Shown one piece after another: positions 36,070 through 48,232 of a stretch of 64,000 bases of DNA. How positions within the stretch are numbered: the stretch's first letter is position 1; each line of letters opens with the position of its first letter. Source of the DNA: Spinacia oleracea (lineage: Eukaryota > Streptophyta > Magnoliopsida > Caryophyllales > Amaranthaceae). The notes under the pieces were generated by a model. The model made no database searches, had not been told where the DNA came from, and was given only the letters and a program-made list of their open reading frames with translations. The DNA lies in assembly GCF_020520425.1 (NCBI RefSeq), contig NC_079488.1:90439285-90503284 (forward strand), given 5' to 3'. A program made the position numbers and the translations under genes.

Positions 36070-36517
36070 TATATATGTTTAATTTATTATCTTGGAGTAC
36101 GTTTATATTTTAGTGATATGTTTCAAGCATAATTGTGATTAATGAGTTGGATTATAATTTCATTTACTAATCATTTTGGGCTGTGGGATGACTTAATAAT
36201 TAGCCGTCCAAATGACATTTGGTTTTTGGTTGTCTTAGCTTGCATTGGTCCCACCTTTCCCCATTTCTTCAACGGCTCCCTACTTTTTTTAATCTCTCAC
36301 CATTCACTAATATTATCCTTTTTGTCCCCTTTGTTTAAAAAAGTTTAACTTCATTATTCATTATCTATGGGAACTTTATATTCTCCATATTCTAGAATTT
36401 TCTTATTGAAAATCAAAGCGTAAATGTTATGTTATCAATACAATGGTCAAAAATTGATCCGATCTGAATTTATTTGTATTCGTAAGGTCTATAAATCGAT
36501 CGGAACTCGAAATATTG
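36070..36517. other. PIP2 upstream region; no further gene seen
   Basis: AT-rich DNA that should hold the distal promoter of PIP2, ending at a transposon scrap. Confidence 0.5.
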
Positions 36518-36985
36518 TTAAAAAGGAATTCCATAACCAGTCTCATGTGTCTTTCCTGGGTCTGACTGGTATCTGCTCGTAGCACTGAGTGCGCACGCAA
36601 CATCCGGACGTGTACATATCATAGCATACATTATTGAACCAATCAATGATGCATATGGAATCCCACTCATTTGTCTACGCTCATCCAATGTTTTTGGGCA
36701 CTGGGTCTTGCTTAGAGTCATTCCATGAGACATGGGTAGGTAGCCTCGCTTGGAGTCAGCCATATTGAACCTTTCAAGCACCTTATTGATATAAGTGCTT
36801 TGACTAAGTCCAATCATCCTTTTAGATCTATCTCTGTAGATCTTGATGCCCAATATTTACTGTGCTTCTCCTAGATCCTTCATCGAAAAACATTTCCCAA
36901 GCCAAATCTTGATAGAGTTCAACATAGGAATGTCATTTCCGATAAGTAATATGTCGTCGACATACAATACTAGAAAAGCAGTTAT
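36518..36985 (-). mobile_element. Ty1-Copia fossil: short reverse transcriptase segment
   Basis: Minus-strand reading contains LYVDDILLIGND and, in a second stretch, GLSQSTYINKVLERF and SIMYAMICTRPDVA, typical of the second half of a Copia reverse transcriptase. No LTR or other part is present. It is a truncated, broken scrap that abuts a MULE transposase fragment at about 36985. Confidence 0.8.
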
Positions 36986-37748
36986 GTTTGTCTTGTACGT
37001 CGAATCCAAACCAATAACCAGTGGATATGTGTATAACACCTCCACCATTGTAGGGTGAGATAAGAAGGCACGAGTAATGACTTTACTCGAACGGTCATTA
37101 CACAAGATCCAATTTATGTAGTTGTGCTCTCTTGCTAGATGCAACATCTGTTCAACCACATTTCTTCCTTCTAAAGCTTCTCATCTAATCTTATATTTGA
37201 AGTTGTAAATTTGCCTCATGTTGGGATGTTCTTCTGGATACTTGTTCTTAATGGCCACCATAATGTGTTTTGTCTTAGCTTGTGCATTGTTCATCTCATG
37301 AATAACTTCCTTAGCACCCTAACTAAGACTTCTAACAACGCGGTGACCCTCCGGGCACACAATTAATGTGTGGTTATGTGTGCCACGATCATTAAGCAAC
37401 CCAATAACCCAATTATTTTCTTCTACTCGTTGTTGTTCTCACTTAATAAAAAACCGACAACCGGCCAAATGCCTTACTCTTGGTGTTTAGCCGTTTTGCG
37501 GTCTCTGGATCCCTAGAATTGTTTTCTCTCCTTCCAAGGTCGCATTTCAAGTACTGGTACATTCGACCATATTTTTGCCTCTTTTTGTACGAGCCACCTA
37601 TCAAGATGAATCCTAATCTGATAGCCACTTCCCTTGCCCAATTTGATGCGTTTTCAAAACCATCGAATATTTTATTTGTCATGAATCGATCTCTATAATC
37701 GACACCGTCACCACCATAATCAGGAAGTGGAACCTCGATGTTAGGAAC
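36986..37748 (-). pseudogene. MULE (FAR1/MuDR-type) transposase fragment, two exon-like parts
   Basis: The first part, 37748-37443, follows an acceptor AG and reads PLPDYGGDGVDYRDRF, FENASNWAREVAIRLGFI and GRMYQYLKCDLGRR, the N-terminal FAR1-like DNA-binding domain of MULE proteins. The second part, about 37330-36986, reads NMRQIYNFKYKIR, MLHLAREHNYINWI and TRAFLSHPTMVEVLYTYPLV, then GLDSTYKTN, the start of the MULE transposase core with its first catalytic aspartate (LDSTYKTN). The remainder of the core is missing, replaced by a Copia scrap. There is at least one stop between the parts. Non-functional. Confidence 0.7.
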
Positions 37749-38434
37749 CTATTATTAAAACACAACATTACATTCATATTTAATATTTTTCTTATTTAAT
37801 TTGACGCGAACTTATATTACTAATAATATTAACAATATTAATTAATTAATTAATTTATTCATACGCTAACATATTCAAATTAAGTAACGTACATTGAATT
37901 CATAATTTAACACCATATTCATAATTTTGTACATGAAATTTAATCACCAAAATAAATATCTAAATTATATAATTACACATATTTATTAAGTTATTTTCTA
38001 AGCCGTTATATAATTAAAAATATTTATTAAGTTATTTTCTAAGTTGTTATATAATTAAACATATTTAACAATCGTATTTAAAAGTTATTTAAAAATTATT
38101 TACTAACATTTAACAAATAAATATGTCAACAAATAAACAATTATTTTAAATATTTTATTTAAATATGTCAATAAATAAGTAAAAAATTAATTATATTTCA
38201 TACATTTTATTTCTAATTTTTTTACAGATTTTTTTTCATATTTTTTTAACAGATTTTTTATAATTGTTTTTTATAGATTATATCATATTTTTAAAAACAA
38301 ATTCTAAAATTTCATATTTTTTTAAGAATGTCGAAATTTTTAAAATGGAAACACAATTTTAAAGAAAAAAAAAAGTTTTAAAATTTACCACAGAGGCGCA
38401 TAAAAAAAAGAAGATTATTTATTAAAATATGCGG
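37749..38434. other. Very AT-rich, no gene seen
   Basis: Irregular TTATTAAGTTATTTTCTAAG-type repeats at about 37980-38060 and T-rich runs. Possibly the first intron of the decayed MULE gene. Confidence 0.45.
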
Positions 38435-38593
38435 CTGCCGCCCAGAATTGGCTGCGTTGGACAATGGTGGGCCGCCTGGAAATGGAGGCACCCACCATGG
38501 CTCAGCCGCCCTAGATCTCCGGCTGAGCCATGGTGGGTGCCACCATTTCAGGGCGGCCCACCATGGCCCTACGCCGCCAAATCTGGGCGGCAG
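38435..38593. repeat. Long GC-rich hairpin: 74-nt arms, 11-nt loop
   Basis: Arm 38435-38508 and arm 38520-38593 are inverted copies. The inner 43 positions match at about 40; the outer part has CTGCCGCCCAGA / TCTGGGCGGCAG with scattered mismatches. Composition is strongly GC-rich amid AT-rich DNA. It could be a MITE-like foldback, the GC-rich first exon of the MULE gene duplicated in inverse, or a hairpin RNA precursor. The open frame across it (38429-38638) has no support. Confidence 0.8.
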
Positions 38594-40159
38594 TGGCGTT
38601 TCGATTTAAGAAAAAAAAAATCAAACCTCCGACGATGAGGCTACCCACATGGCCGATGACCACGACATTGAAGGAACGTTATCGTCCATGATGTGGTGCG
38701 TTCCAGGTGGTGGTGCAGTGCAGGTGATTGTGCGGAGTAGGTGGTGGTGCGTGATGGAGCGCAAAAGAAGATGATGGTGGTGCACGGTGAATTGCTGGAG
38801 ATAAAGGGGGAGACGGTGAGGGCCAACTGGCGGTGGAGATGGTGGAGGAGATGGTGGTGGTGGAGAGTTAAACCCTTTTTAATGAACGGTGATGGGTAAA
38901 GTGTCGTCATATATACTGTCAACGTTTGAATAAATATTGTCGTTATATAAATATTGTTATTATTGTACTAAAATATGTCATTATTTCCCATACTTTATTA
39001 CTTTGTTTGATTTTTCAACCTATTATGGAAAAAATACTAATTTGCCCTTGGGTATGTGCATTTTTTCCACTGTCCACCACTGGTGTATCACTCCTCCTCT
39101 ACTTAATATCTTTGTTTCTTTCTCCTCTCTTCATCTCTACATCTTTCTCCCCCTTTCTCTTTCTCTCTCTCTCTCTCTCCCTCTAATTCTTTTTCCTCCT
39201 TCACCCAAATACAACAAAAATCAAGATTATGGTTTTAAATGCTCAAGTTTGACAATGAAAATTCCAAACTTGAAGTTTTGATTGCCAAATTTGATTTTTA
39301 AAACCTCAAATTTGGCATTGGTGAAAGAGAAAGAAGAGTGGTCATAGCGGCGTGATGCAGAGAAGGGGAGGAAGTTGGCGGTTGTAGCTTTCTGATAATC
39401 ATGTGAGTCAATATGATATTTAAAACTATAAATATGAGTTTAAAACTTTTAAAATTTAGATGACTATTTGTCCATTTCATTTTTCGACCCTTTAACTTTC
39501 AATCCCTATTATATGCCTAATGTATTTGTGTATATAAAGATCCTCTATTAGTATCAATATATAGTATACTACTACATAATTCGTTTAAAATTGTTAATGT
39601 GCTACTATTGTATGTCTGCATTATTTGTTTATAAGTACATGCAGTACGGACTACTACCTCCGTTCCATAATGGTATTTACAGTTATTATTTGCACAAATA
39701 TTAAGGGCATATGTAATAAAATGTATAAGAAAATAGGTGAGTATAATAAATTATGGATAAATTAAGAGAGATAGTATAAAAAGTTGGAGGTTAGAGAAGC
39801 GGATATCGGACATGTGTGACAACACACATATCACCCCAACAAAACACACCCACAACATGACAAATAGGAAAAAGGGTAACAAATAAAGACAAAAATACTA
39901 AATGACAAAACACAACAACTAGAACAGAAAAGTAAGAGAGAGAAAGAGAAAAAAGTAGAGAGAAAATGAGAAAAAAAAATAGAGAAATAAAGAGAGGACA
40001 ATATAAAGAGAAAGTGACAAAAGTAAAGAGAAAAAGTACCCTTTTTTATAAAAAATATCATTTCTTAAAAAAACAAGTACCATTTCTTTTAAAAAAACAG
40101 TATCATTTCTTTTAAAACAAGTACCACTCGTATTAAAACAAGTACCATTTTTTTTTTAA
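38594..40159. other. Repeat-rich DNA without a supported gene
   Basis: Contains GTGGTGG-rich sequence (38690-38870), a (CT)n run at about 39155-39182, one Stowaway-like end at about 39656 (CTACCTCCGTTCC) with no clear partner, a short palindrome around ACATGTGTG / CACACATAT near 39808-39832, and about four degenerate AAGTACCATTTCTTTTAAAA units at 40070-40155 next to the large CACTA. Confidence 0.5.
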
Positions 40160-40979
40160 AGTCACTAGAGGAAAAATCTTTATAGGTGGCTCATCAAAGG
40201 TTGCCCTTATACAACAAGAGCCACATTTGAGAAAAAAAATTAATTTCCTTTTTTCTAAAAACGAAAATTTGGAATTCAGTTTCACAAGCGCAGCTTTAAC
40301 GTAATCAAACACAAATCTCATTTTGTCAGCTTCCGTGTTCAGCTCGGGTTGTGTTGCCTCTCCTCCACCTCCGACGGTGAGCCCGAGCAGGAGCAAAAGC
40401 CAGAATCCGGCGACCGGCGGCAAGGTAGTGTCTCATCTCTTTCTTCTCTCTTACACACGTACTCACTTGCACCTATCCATCTTCCTTTTGCTTATAATTT
40501 CTTGATTCCTCTGCAATTGTTTGTTAATCGCAATTCAATTGCATAAACCTAATTTTGCAATTGCAGTTTTTCTGATTTCCTTCAAAAAAACATTATGGGT
40601 TTTCTTATTGCTCAATAAACCTAATTTTGCAATTGCTCAATTTTCTGATTTCCTTCAAAAAAAAAACAATATGGATTGTTCTTCGGATGTTGCAATGTGG
40701 TATTTGTTGGTATTTGGAGAAATTTGCAAATGTAGAAGTTCTGATAATTATTGCCATTTTTGTTGGTATTTTTTGGGGTTTGTTTTTGAATGGTTTAGAC
40801 GATTCATGGTGATCCGAATTCGAGAATTTGCAAATAAAATGGAAAGCGAAGCATTGTTTGTTAGGAATTCTCCATTTAAGTATATGATAGTGTTTATCCT
40901 GCTGACCTAGGGTGGATTGTCTTGAGCATTGATATTCTGGCTTAATGATTAAGATAATTAATTTGAGTTGTATTTCAGG

Positions 40980-41075
40980 GTAAATATTATCCTAGGAGCT
41001 TCAGAAGAAAGAGTGATGCTTTCTGGGATGCATACTGTGGCAGATATATTTTGCTGCAGCTGTGGACAGATATAA
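40980..41075 (+). pseudogene. Captured Yippee-like exon
   Basis: After an acceptor TTTCAG the frame reads VNIILGASEERVMLSGMHT, then VADIFCCSCGQI and stop. This is the core of plant Yippee-like zinc-binding proteins (known pattern VNV-x-G-x-x-E-x-R-M-M-x-x-GMHTVADIFCxxCG), including the second zinc-binding CxxC pair. The following VGWKYE motif and the earlier exons are missing, so only about 31 residues remain. It shares strand with the other fragments in this element. The function in the intact family is a small folded protein of unsettled role. Confidence 0.8.
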
Positions 41076-42332
41076 AACCTGACATTGACTTGGTAGTTCT
41101 AATTGGAAAATAAATGCCCATTACTGATGGGTTTAGATTCTAATGCGTATTTGGGGGAAAAAACTACCTCCCTCAATTCTGTGCTTGTCTTTGGAACTCC
41201 GTCCCTTCTCTACTTCTCTTCTCCGAGTTCTCTCCCATTACTCGATCACCATGGCAAATTTCTCCACCACTGTTATCTACACTCTGCACCAGATTTCTAT
41301 CGCCACCAACACCACTAATCTCTCTCATATATTTTTAGTCATTTAAAATGAAACCAGAATTCTACAAAAATCCAATACATCCGTCAACAATCATCCTGCT
41401 CTTTCAAGTTCTTTCCGTCATCACTGTCAGGTATTCTTGATGCTGCACCTGAAAATTCCATCGCCATAATCTGTTCGTTTTCCCCCTTTGTTTTCGTTTT
41501 TGTGCTATAAATTGTTTCTACTATTATCGTTTTCTCAATTGATAATTTTTCCCCTAAATCTTCTAGTACAAGTTTAATTGAATGATGTTTGTTGACTTTT
41601 ATTTACTTAATCTACTCGAATTGACAGGTTTCAACATGAATTGAGGATTCATGTGCGTTTGAAACTTTAATTGCAGTTTAATTTCTTAAGGGGCGATTTT
41701 AGTATAATTTGATACCTCTACTAGTTGTTTGATTTAGCTTTTTGTTTGTTCAAATGTTTAATTTGATACGTTTAATCGTTGTTTGATTAAGTTTTCAATT
41801 TGTTCTAATATTGTAGCTTTGTGTTTGACTCCGGCATTCTATTTATTTATCACAAAACCGCAAACAATCAAGCTGTCTTGAGCAGCCTTCTAATAGGTAC
41901 GTAAATAGCTCTATCCTCTTGACTTGAAGAGTTTCAGTCAATTGGCTTCATATTCCTTAGATAGCATCATTTGGTATGATATGTGTATAAGCCTTCTTGG
42001 CTTCTTGTGTATCTCTTTTGTTATACAAATGTATCACATTCTTTTTCTTCAAGTTAGGAGGCCTTGGGACGCCTAATACCACCTAATCTCTTCTTGTAAA
42101 TGTACAGTTGTTGCTTTCTTCATTTTGTAGGCAAGAAGTTTTTTAGCATACTCTTGTGCCATGTTTAAGGTTAGAATGGAAGCGTGCCACTCATACATTA
42201 TAATTGTATCTTTTAAGCTTTGTTGATAGTTTCTCCCCTGAACTTAACCATTTTGACAAATTCTTTCCATTACTCTGTTGTTGCATGATGCATGATAGTC
42301 TGAAAACAAAGACTTAAAGGTTACACGACTTT

Positions 42333-42525
42333 GAAAAGTCTGTTCTTATAGACAAGGTGAGTATTTTCTATCTTAATATATTATGTCGTATTAGATATTC
42401 CCAACTTCTAGTTTAACTTGTTTTTCTTTTAACGCATTATGAGGCCCTTGACATTGATTGCGGTTGTGGTAGCCTTGCAATTGAACTAGTTTGGAATACT
42501 GGATGCAGATACACTTTCATTATCC
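42333..42525 (+). pseudogene. Captured cyclopropane-fatty-acid synthase-like exons
   Basis: A piece ending EKSVLIDK before a donor GTGAG (42356) is followed at 42441-42525 by EALDIDCGCGSLAIELVWNT, then GCRYTFII. This corresponds to the SAM-binding motif of plant cyclopropane-fatty-acyl-phospholipid synthases (known form LEIGCGWGSLAIEVVKxTGCxYTGIT). Key glycines are changed (IGCGWG to IDCGCG), so it would not bind cofactor normally. A further open piece at about 42712-42826, with TTKYLLKKARGLE before a donor, could be the next exon (family: QLKYAExKVKEAGL), but that part is uncertain. Confidence 0.6.
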
Positions 42526-43594
42526 AAGATAGTTCTATGTGGCAACCTCTATCTCTCATGTGAGTGTTTTAAACTTGTGTCTTACTTTTATTTTGTTAAA
42601 ATTTCATTTGAGTTTATGCAGTATAATTCATCTTCACTTAACTCACTCTAATTTCTTTCCATTACTACTGTTGTCATTATGTAATTTTTCTGTTGTAGCT
42701 GCTTAAATTTTTGGCTGAAAGAAGAAAACTACAAAATATTTGCTTAAGAAAGCAAGGGGCCTTGAAGCTTTGCAGTTTGATATACAGCAGCGAGTACTTA
42801 AGCTCACTGCAAACAGGTATGCTTTTTTTTTTTTAGTTATGCAGAGTACAATATCTGCAGGTGAAATTTGATACTTTTTCGTGTGTGAGAATTTTTGTTT
42901 TTGAGGATTCATGCTAAAGATATCGGGTGCATCTTTTTCCTTTATCTGGTAAAGAAGCAGTCCACCGATCATGAGTAGACATAACCTGAGCTTTGTGAAC
43001 CACCGTAAAGTTAGACTATACAGACAACCTTTCCTTTCATGGATACTGAGCATTTGGTTGTAATGTCATAACTACCGATGTGTTCTCATGTAGATTGGTT
43101 CTTTGGGATTGATTCGTAGATAGTTCTAAGAGTTCCAACTTGGTTAGAAGAATTTTGATTTTTGGGAATCTATCTTGAGAAACCAGATAATTGTGGCCTT
43201 ATTTATGTCATAGGCTTGTGGCAACTTCCATTGCTCATTTAAGTTGACGATTTAGTTGCTTAAGTATTAATTTGTAACTTGTTATCCAGGTGCGGAGTTC
43301 CAGGCTAATGATTTGGGATTAAAGGTTGAGAACACATCTATCGAACAACTTGGTTTGGCAAGGAAGGTGACAATCACCAAGGATAACACCACCATCATTG
43401 CTGATGCCGCATCCAAAGATGAACTTCAGGCTAGAATTGCGCAGCTTAAGAAAGAATTGTTTGCAACCGACTCTGTTTATGATTCTGAGAAGCTTGCTAA
43501 AAGAGTTGCCAAACTTTCTGGAGGATTTTCTGTTATAAAGGTTGGTGCAGCCACAGAAACTGAGCTTGAAGACCGTAAACTGCGAATTGAGGAT

Positions 43595-45093
43595 TGACAG
43601 GCTAAATCGCACTCCTATCAAAGATAAACCTAACGTTCACCAACTACAAATATAGCAAGGGAAGCAGGGATCATATCCACAGGGAAACAATGTTCTTTCT
43701 ACTATTAATCGGCAATTATAGACTATTGGGAAACAAAAATATGGATTGATTTGTATAATATAACTAGCTAGGACGATAATAAAATAGGGAAAAATCAGAT
43801 ATTAAAAGGTCTAGGGCATAGGTTCGCCGATGAACAACATTCCAGGATGACAACAATCGATAATAATCAATAAAACAGTTAATTAGACTAGCATGCTCTC
43901 TCGAATCGATACTAATCATAGACTTAGAATTAACGGGCTCTCGCTACGTATTAATCCCAATTCCACCTATTGACACAAGCCTAAACATCAAATTGCATCT
44001 CTCGAATCTTAATTTGATATTGCGAAACTAATACAATCAAACCTGCGCAAATCTAATTGCAAAGTAAATAGGAGCAATCAATAGGAATTAACAGCTAAAC
44101 CAACAATCAACAACAATTAATCATCCCTTCATATTCGTTCATGGATTCCCAAAACCCTAGAAAATAAACTACTCACACATATTTAAATTAAACCAAATAA
44201 ACATATTAAATAAAAGCATGATTGAAATTGAATAATAGAATCAGAAATAAAGTAATACCTAAACGAAGAACGAAGGATTAGCTGAAAGATTGAAGCTTTA
44301 AATTAATAAAAGTAGAGTAATTGGAAAATAAAAATTGAAGTTTTAAACTAAGCAATAATAATACGAAATTCCCAGAGAAGAACACCGGCTACTAAAACAC
44401 TAATTTAATATATATATATAGCCTCCCCCTTAAACCTACGGAGAGAAACAAACAAAGGAATACGGTTTAGGGCCGAAAACATGGCACCCCGGTTTGTGAA
44501 AACCTGCCGGTTTTCGGTGCTTCCCAACATAGAAAACCTACAGGTAGCGAAAACCTGACACCCGGGTTTGTGAAAACCTACCGGTTTCGCGCCTAAAATT
44601 AAAATCCTCCTTTTCTCAAAACCTGCCGGTTTTCATAACCCGGCCGGTTTTCGTTGCAAAATTGCACAAAGTCTCTATCTTCAAAACGTCATAACTCCTT
44701 CGTTATTTATCGGAATTAGGAAAATGACCACTCGTTGGAAAGACCTTGAAATTTAGAATCCAACCCAATTAAAATCACTGCATTTGGAGTTGTAGAACTT
44801 GAGTTATGATCAAAAGAGTGGACGAGAGTCGCTTTTCTACTTCTTTCACTATTCGCTTTGCTTGTTAACTCTTCCAACTCAATGTTTGTGCTCTTGAAAG
44901 TACATAATCTCTTGTATTGATTCAAATGAGTAGGAAATGCACAAAAATATGCTACTTTCTACAATGATGAACCTGAAACTACAACCATACTAAAAGGAGC
45001 ACATTAATACTAAAAATCGCTCCGAAGAGCTCATTTGAGATCAAAAAGTACTAAGGGACGGGGGTAAAAACACTATAAAATATGAACATATCA
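43595..45093 (-). repeat. LTR (left copy, 3' LTR in element orientation)
   Basis: Starts TGACAGG and ends ATATCA on the + strand. It contains repeated AAAACCTGCCGGTTTTC-like units near 44495-44660. Confidence 0.9.
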
Positions 45094-48000
45094 AACTTCC
45101 CCAAGATAGATCTTTTCTTGTCCCTAAGCAAAGAAATTATCGATGAATACAAGATCAACTTCACCCCTAACATATTTCAAAACTAAAGACACAATTCTAG
45201 GCAAAATTCAACGAGCATGCATCAATGTCAACCAATCAAATCCACCCAACCACAAATCCTCCCTAACAATCGTCACGCAAAGCGAACCACAAGTGCACAA
45301 TGGAATTCAAGACTAGTGCTCACACACTCGTCACTCATTTATGTGGCGGGTAAAAGATGTACCCGTTCGCTCTCCTCCCAACATATAAGTGAACAATGCC
45401 CTCCCAAACTCACAACACTCGCGTGTCTAGAAAAACATACACTCAACCTAGTAGTCCACTCGAAATGTGTCATGTCATCACTTGCATTGATAAATAACTA
45501 CTTTAATATTAATACGATTCTATGCACAAAGGTCGAAAGGTCTTCAAAGCTTGTAATGATAGGCTAGGTAAGGGTGCGGTAAATTTGGGTAAAATGTGAG
45601 CTTAAAGCCTTGGCTTTGGGGAGCATAAATCCTAGCAAAACCATGATCAACCAAAAATAATGACCACAACTCTCCCACTCAACACATGATAAAACAACAA
45701 ACAAACCACACCATACTTTCTTGCCTTTTTCACAATTATGACCAACCACTCATACAGATATGGACTTACAATACTTGAGTGAAACAATACTTTGAAATTT
45801 TTCTGAGAGTAACGATTTTTTTTTTTTTTTCAATCTCTCTCTTTTTTTTCTTTCTTTTAGAAACCTTCACATTTTCTATTCTTCTCATCTCTTTCATTTT
45901 TCAACTCATTTTTTTTTTCTTTTACAAACAACAAACATGATAAGAAGAACTCCCTTTTTTCAATACTCACTATGCTCGAAAGTACCACACTACAACTCCC
46001 TCACCTCACTACTATTAGCTCCCCCAAGCTAGGCTTGGGACTAGTAACCAATGGGGCTTTCACGGGCTTGTAATATGGTTAGCCACCGAATAAAGGGCAT
46101 AAGCAACAACATGGGTAGAAAAAGAGGGAACAAATGTATCTAATTTCATCTGAAGGCTACCTAAATAGAAAATGCCTTCGTCCTCCTCAATGTGCATGTA
46201 TATGAGTCATAAAACATTACTAATAGTTGCAAACCAATACTCAAAATCAACGACACACCAGGAAACTATCACACATTCCTAACAAAGTCAACTAGCCAAG
46301 CACCAAGTTCACAAATAGTTGGTCAAAGTTGACTCATGCAAAGGCACCAAAATAGTCGAATATTAAATCTCGGTCAACATATCAACAATGCTCGTCATCA
46401 AAAACCAAGAATCAAAACATTTCAATCAAGGGGCACAGGGAAGCATGATCTTGTATTCTTGGAACGTATTTTTGTTGTTTTTTTTTTCAAAAGCGATAAA
46501 CTACTCTAGAAAGCAATAACACATACCTCCCCCAAGCCAAACTCAGCAATGTCCTCAGTGCTTGAAGGAGTGGAGATAGAGGGTCTCAATCTTCATTGAA
46601 CCCCTCCGGCTCCAACTCTTATGTGCCTCCCGCAAAGCGATTGGTTAGTAAATAACCAACCAACGAGCGTAGAAGCTTGTCATGCGCACTCGCACATCTT
46701 TCGTGCAATAAGACATGCACGATAATCAACAACAAATTTGCAAAAAGTCCGAATGAGCTCTACGCCAGTAAGGAGTAGGATGCCTAAAGGAAGAAGAACA
46801 AAAAGAAAAAACAATAACAAAAGAAGAATAAGAAAAGGAAGGAAAAGAGAAAGTAGGCATACTCTCCTTATGGAAGTTGTTTTTGCGGACTATTAATTCT
46901 CCAACCTCAATGATCAACGAAATAGCTCTCTCTGTGTTTTGGAATTCATGGTGGACAGGCTCTTCACCATATAGATCTCTCTGCAAAGCATCCACCTCTT
47001 CTTTGTAAGTACTGTAAGTACCTGCAAAAGATTCACAAAGAGGAACATTCTCTATTGGGTCATTGGGCTTTTGATTTTCGTGGGGAGGAGGAAGATCCTC
47101 AAGCAAAGGTTTTACGGGGAAAGAGAAGGGGAGTGAGACGGTGTAAACGGGGCTAAGAATAACCCTTCTTGGACTTGGAATATGAGGGGTAGGGGTTGAC
47201 ACAACAACAAGGGTTTTATCAACTTCAACTTCCTCATGGACTTGCTCTATAACGTATGGCTTTTCAGTTTCAACAAATCCTTCATCCATTGATCCAACAG
47301 TCACATCATCATCCTCCAACTCATCCTCAACCTCTAGAATAAGTTCCTCCCACTCTTGGTTGCCTATGGGTTCACTCAGTTGACCCCCATCCCCAACACA
47401 ACTCGAATCATTTTTTTCAATAATTTCTTGAACTTTTCTAAATCTCTCAAGAGTAGCCTTACTAGCTTTAATAATCTCATTAGTAGCCTCTTGAGATCTA
47501 GTATCTCAATCTCAGAGTTTAATCTTCTTAATTCCTCTAAGAAGCTATCTCTGCTTTCTGATTCAGGTTAAACAGGATTGGGCAAGGGTTCACAATAATA
47601 CACGGGAGAAGCAACAATGGAATCATGAGGAAAAACGTTGATATCCATGCAAGGGTTAGATAAGTCATTAGAATAGACATGATTACCATAAACATTAGAA
47701 TGCACCTCATTATAACAAGCATTCAAGGGAGAGGGGGTAGAAACATGTAGATTGTGCTCATAATTTGGATTAGCACATGTAACATGAATGGACATTTCAC
47801 GCTCATACAAATCCCTTGCAAACCACATATAGTAATCTCACATATCATCCAAAGACAAGGCTCGAAAATCACCATTAAATCTACTTTCTATCACATTCCT
47901 TGTATACTCATTTAAACCACCATAAGCAAAACCACAAGAATCCCAAAGATTAAGATTGTGGTAACCAATAAAATCATTTAGCCTATCGAAATACACCCAA

Positions 48001-48232
48001 AAAGGCTCATTTACGAACTGAGGGAAAGAATAATAATCCATATTTTCGGGGGGAAAAAAATAAATAAAAAAAAGTAAAAAAAAATAAAAAAAATTTAAAA
48101 ATTAACTAAAGAAAATAAAATATATACATGGTCTCAAAGAACTGGAAGTTCTATGAGACTCAAGAAAATAATCTAAATCATAAAATTAATAGCAGAAAAT
48201 TAAACCGTTTCCCCGGCAACGACGCCAAAATT

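Noticed and set aside
38926-39281. Two overlapping + strand frames
   Set aside because: CT-rich simple-sequence translation around the (CT)n run.
39656-40020. Stowaway-like end CTACCTCCGTTCC
   Set aside because: One end only; no matching right terminus.
40133-40423. Minus-strand frame with a leucine-rich, signal-like start
   Set aside because: No ATG at the start and it crosses the CACTA end at 40163; it may be another captured exon, but I cannot support it.
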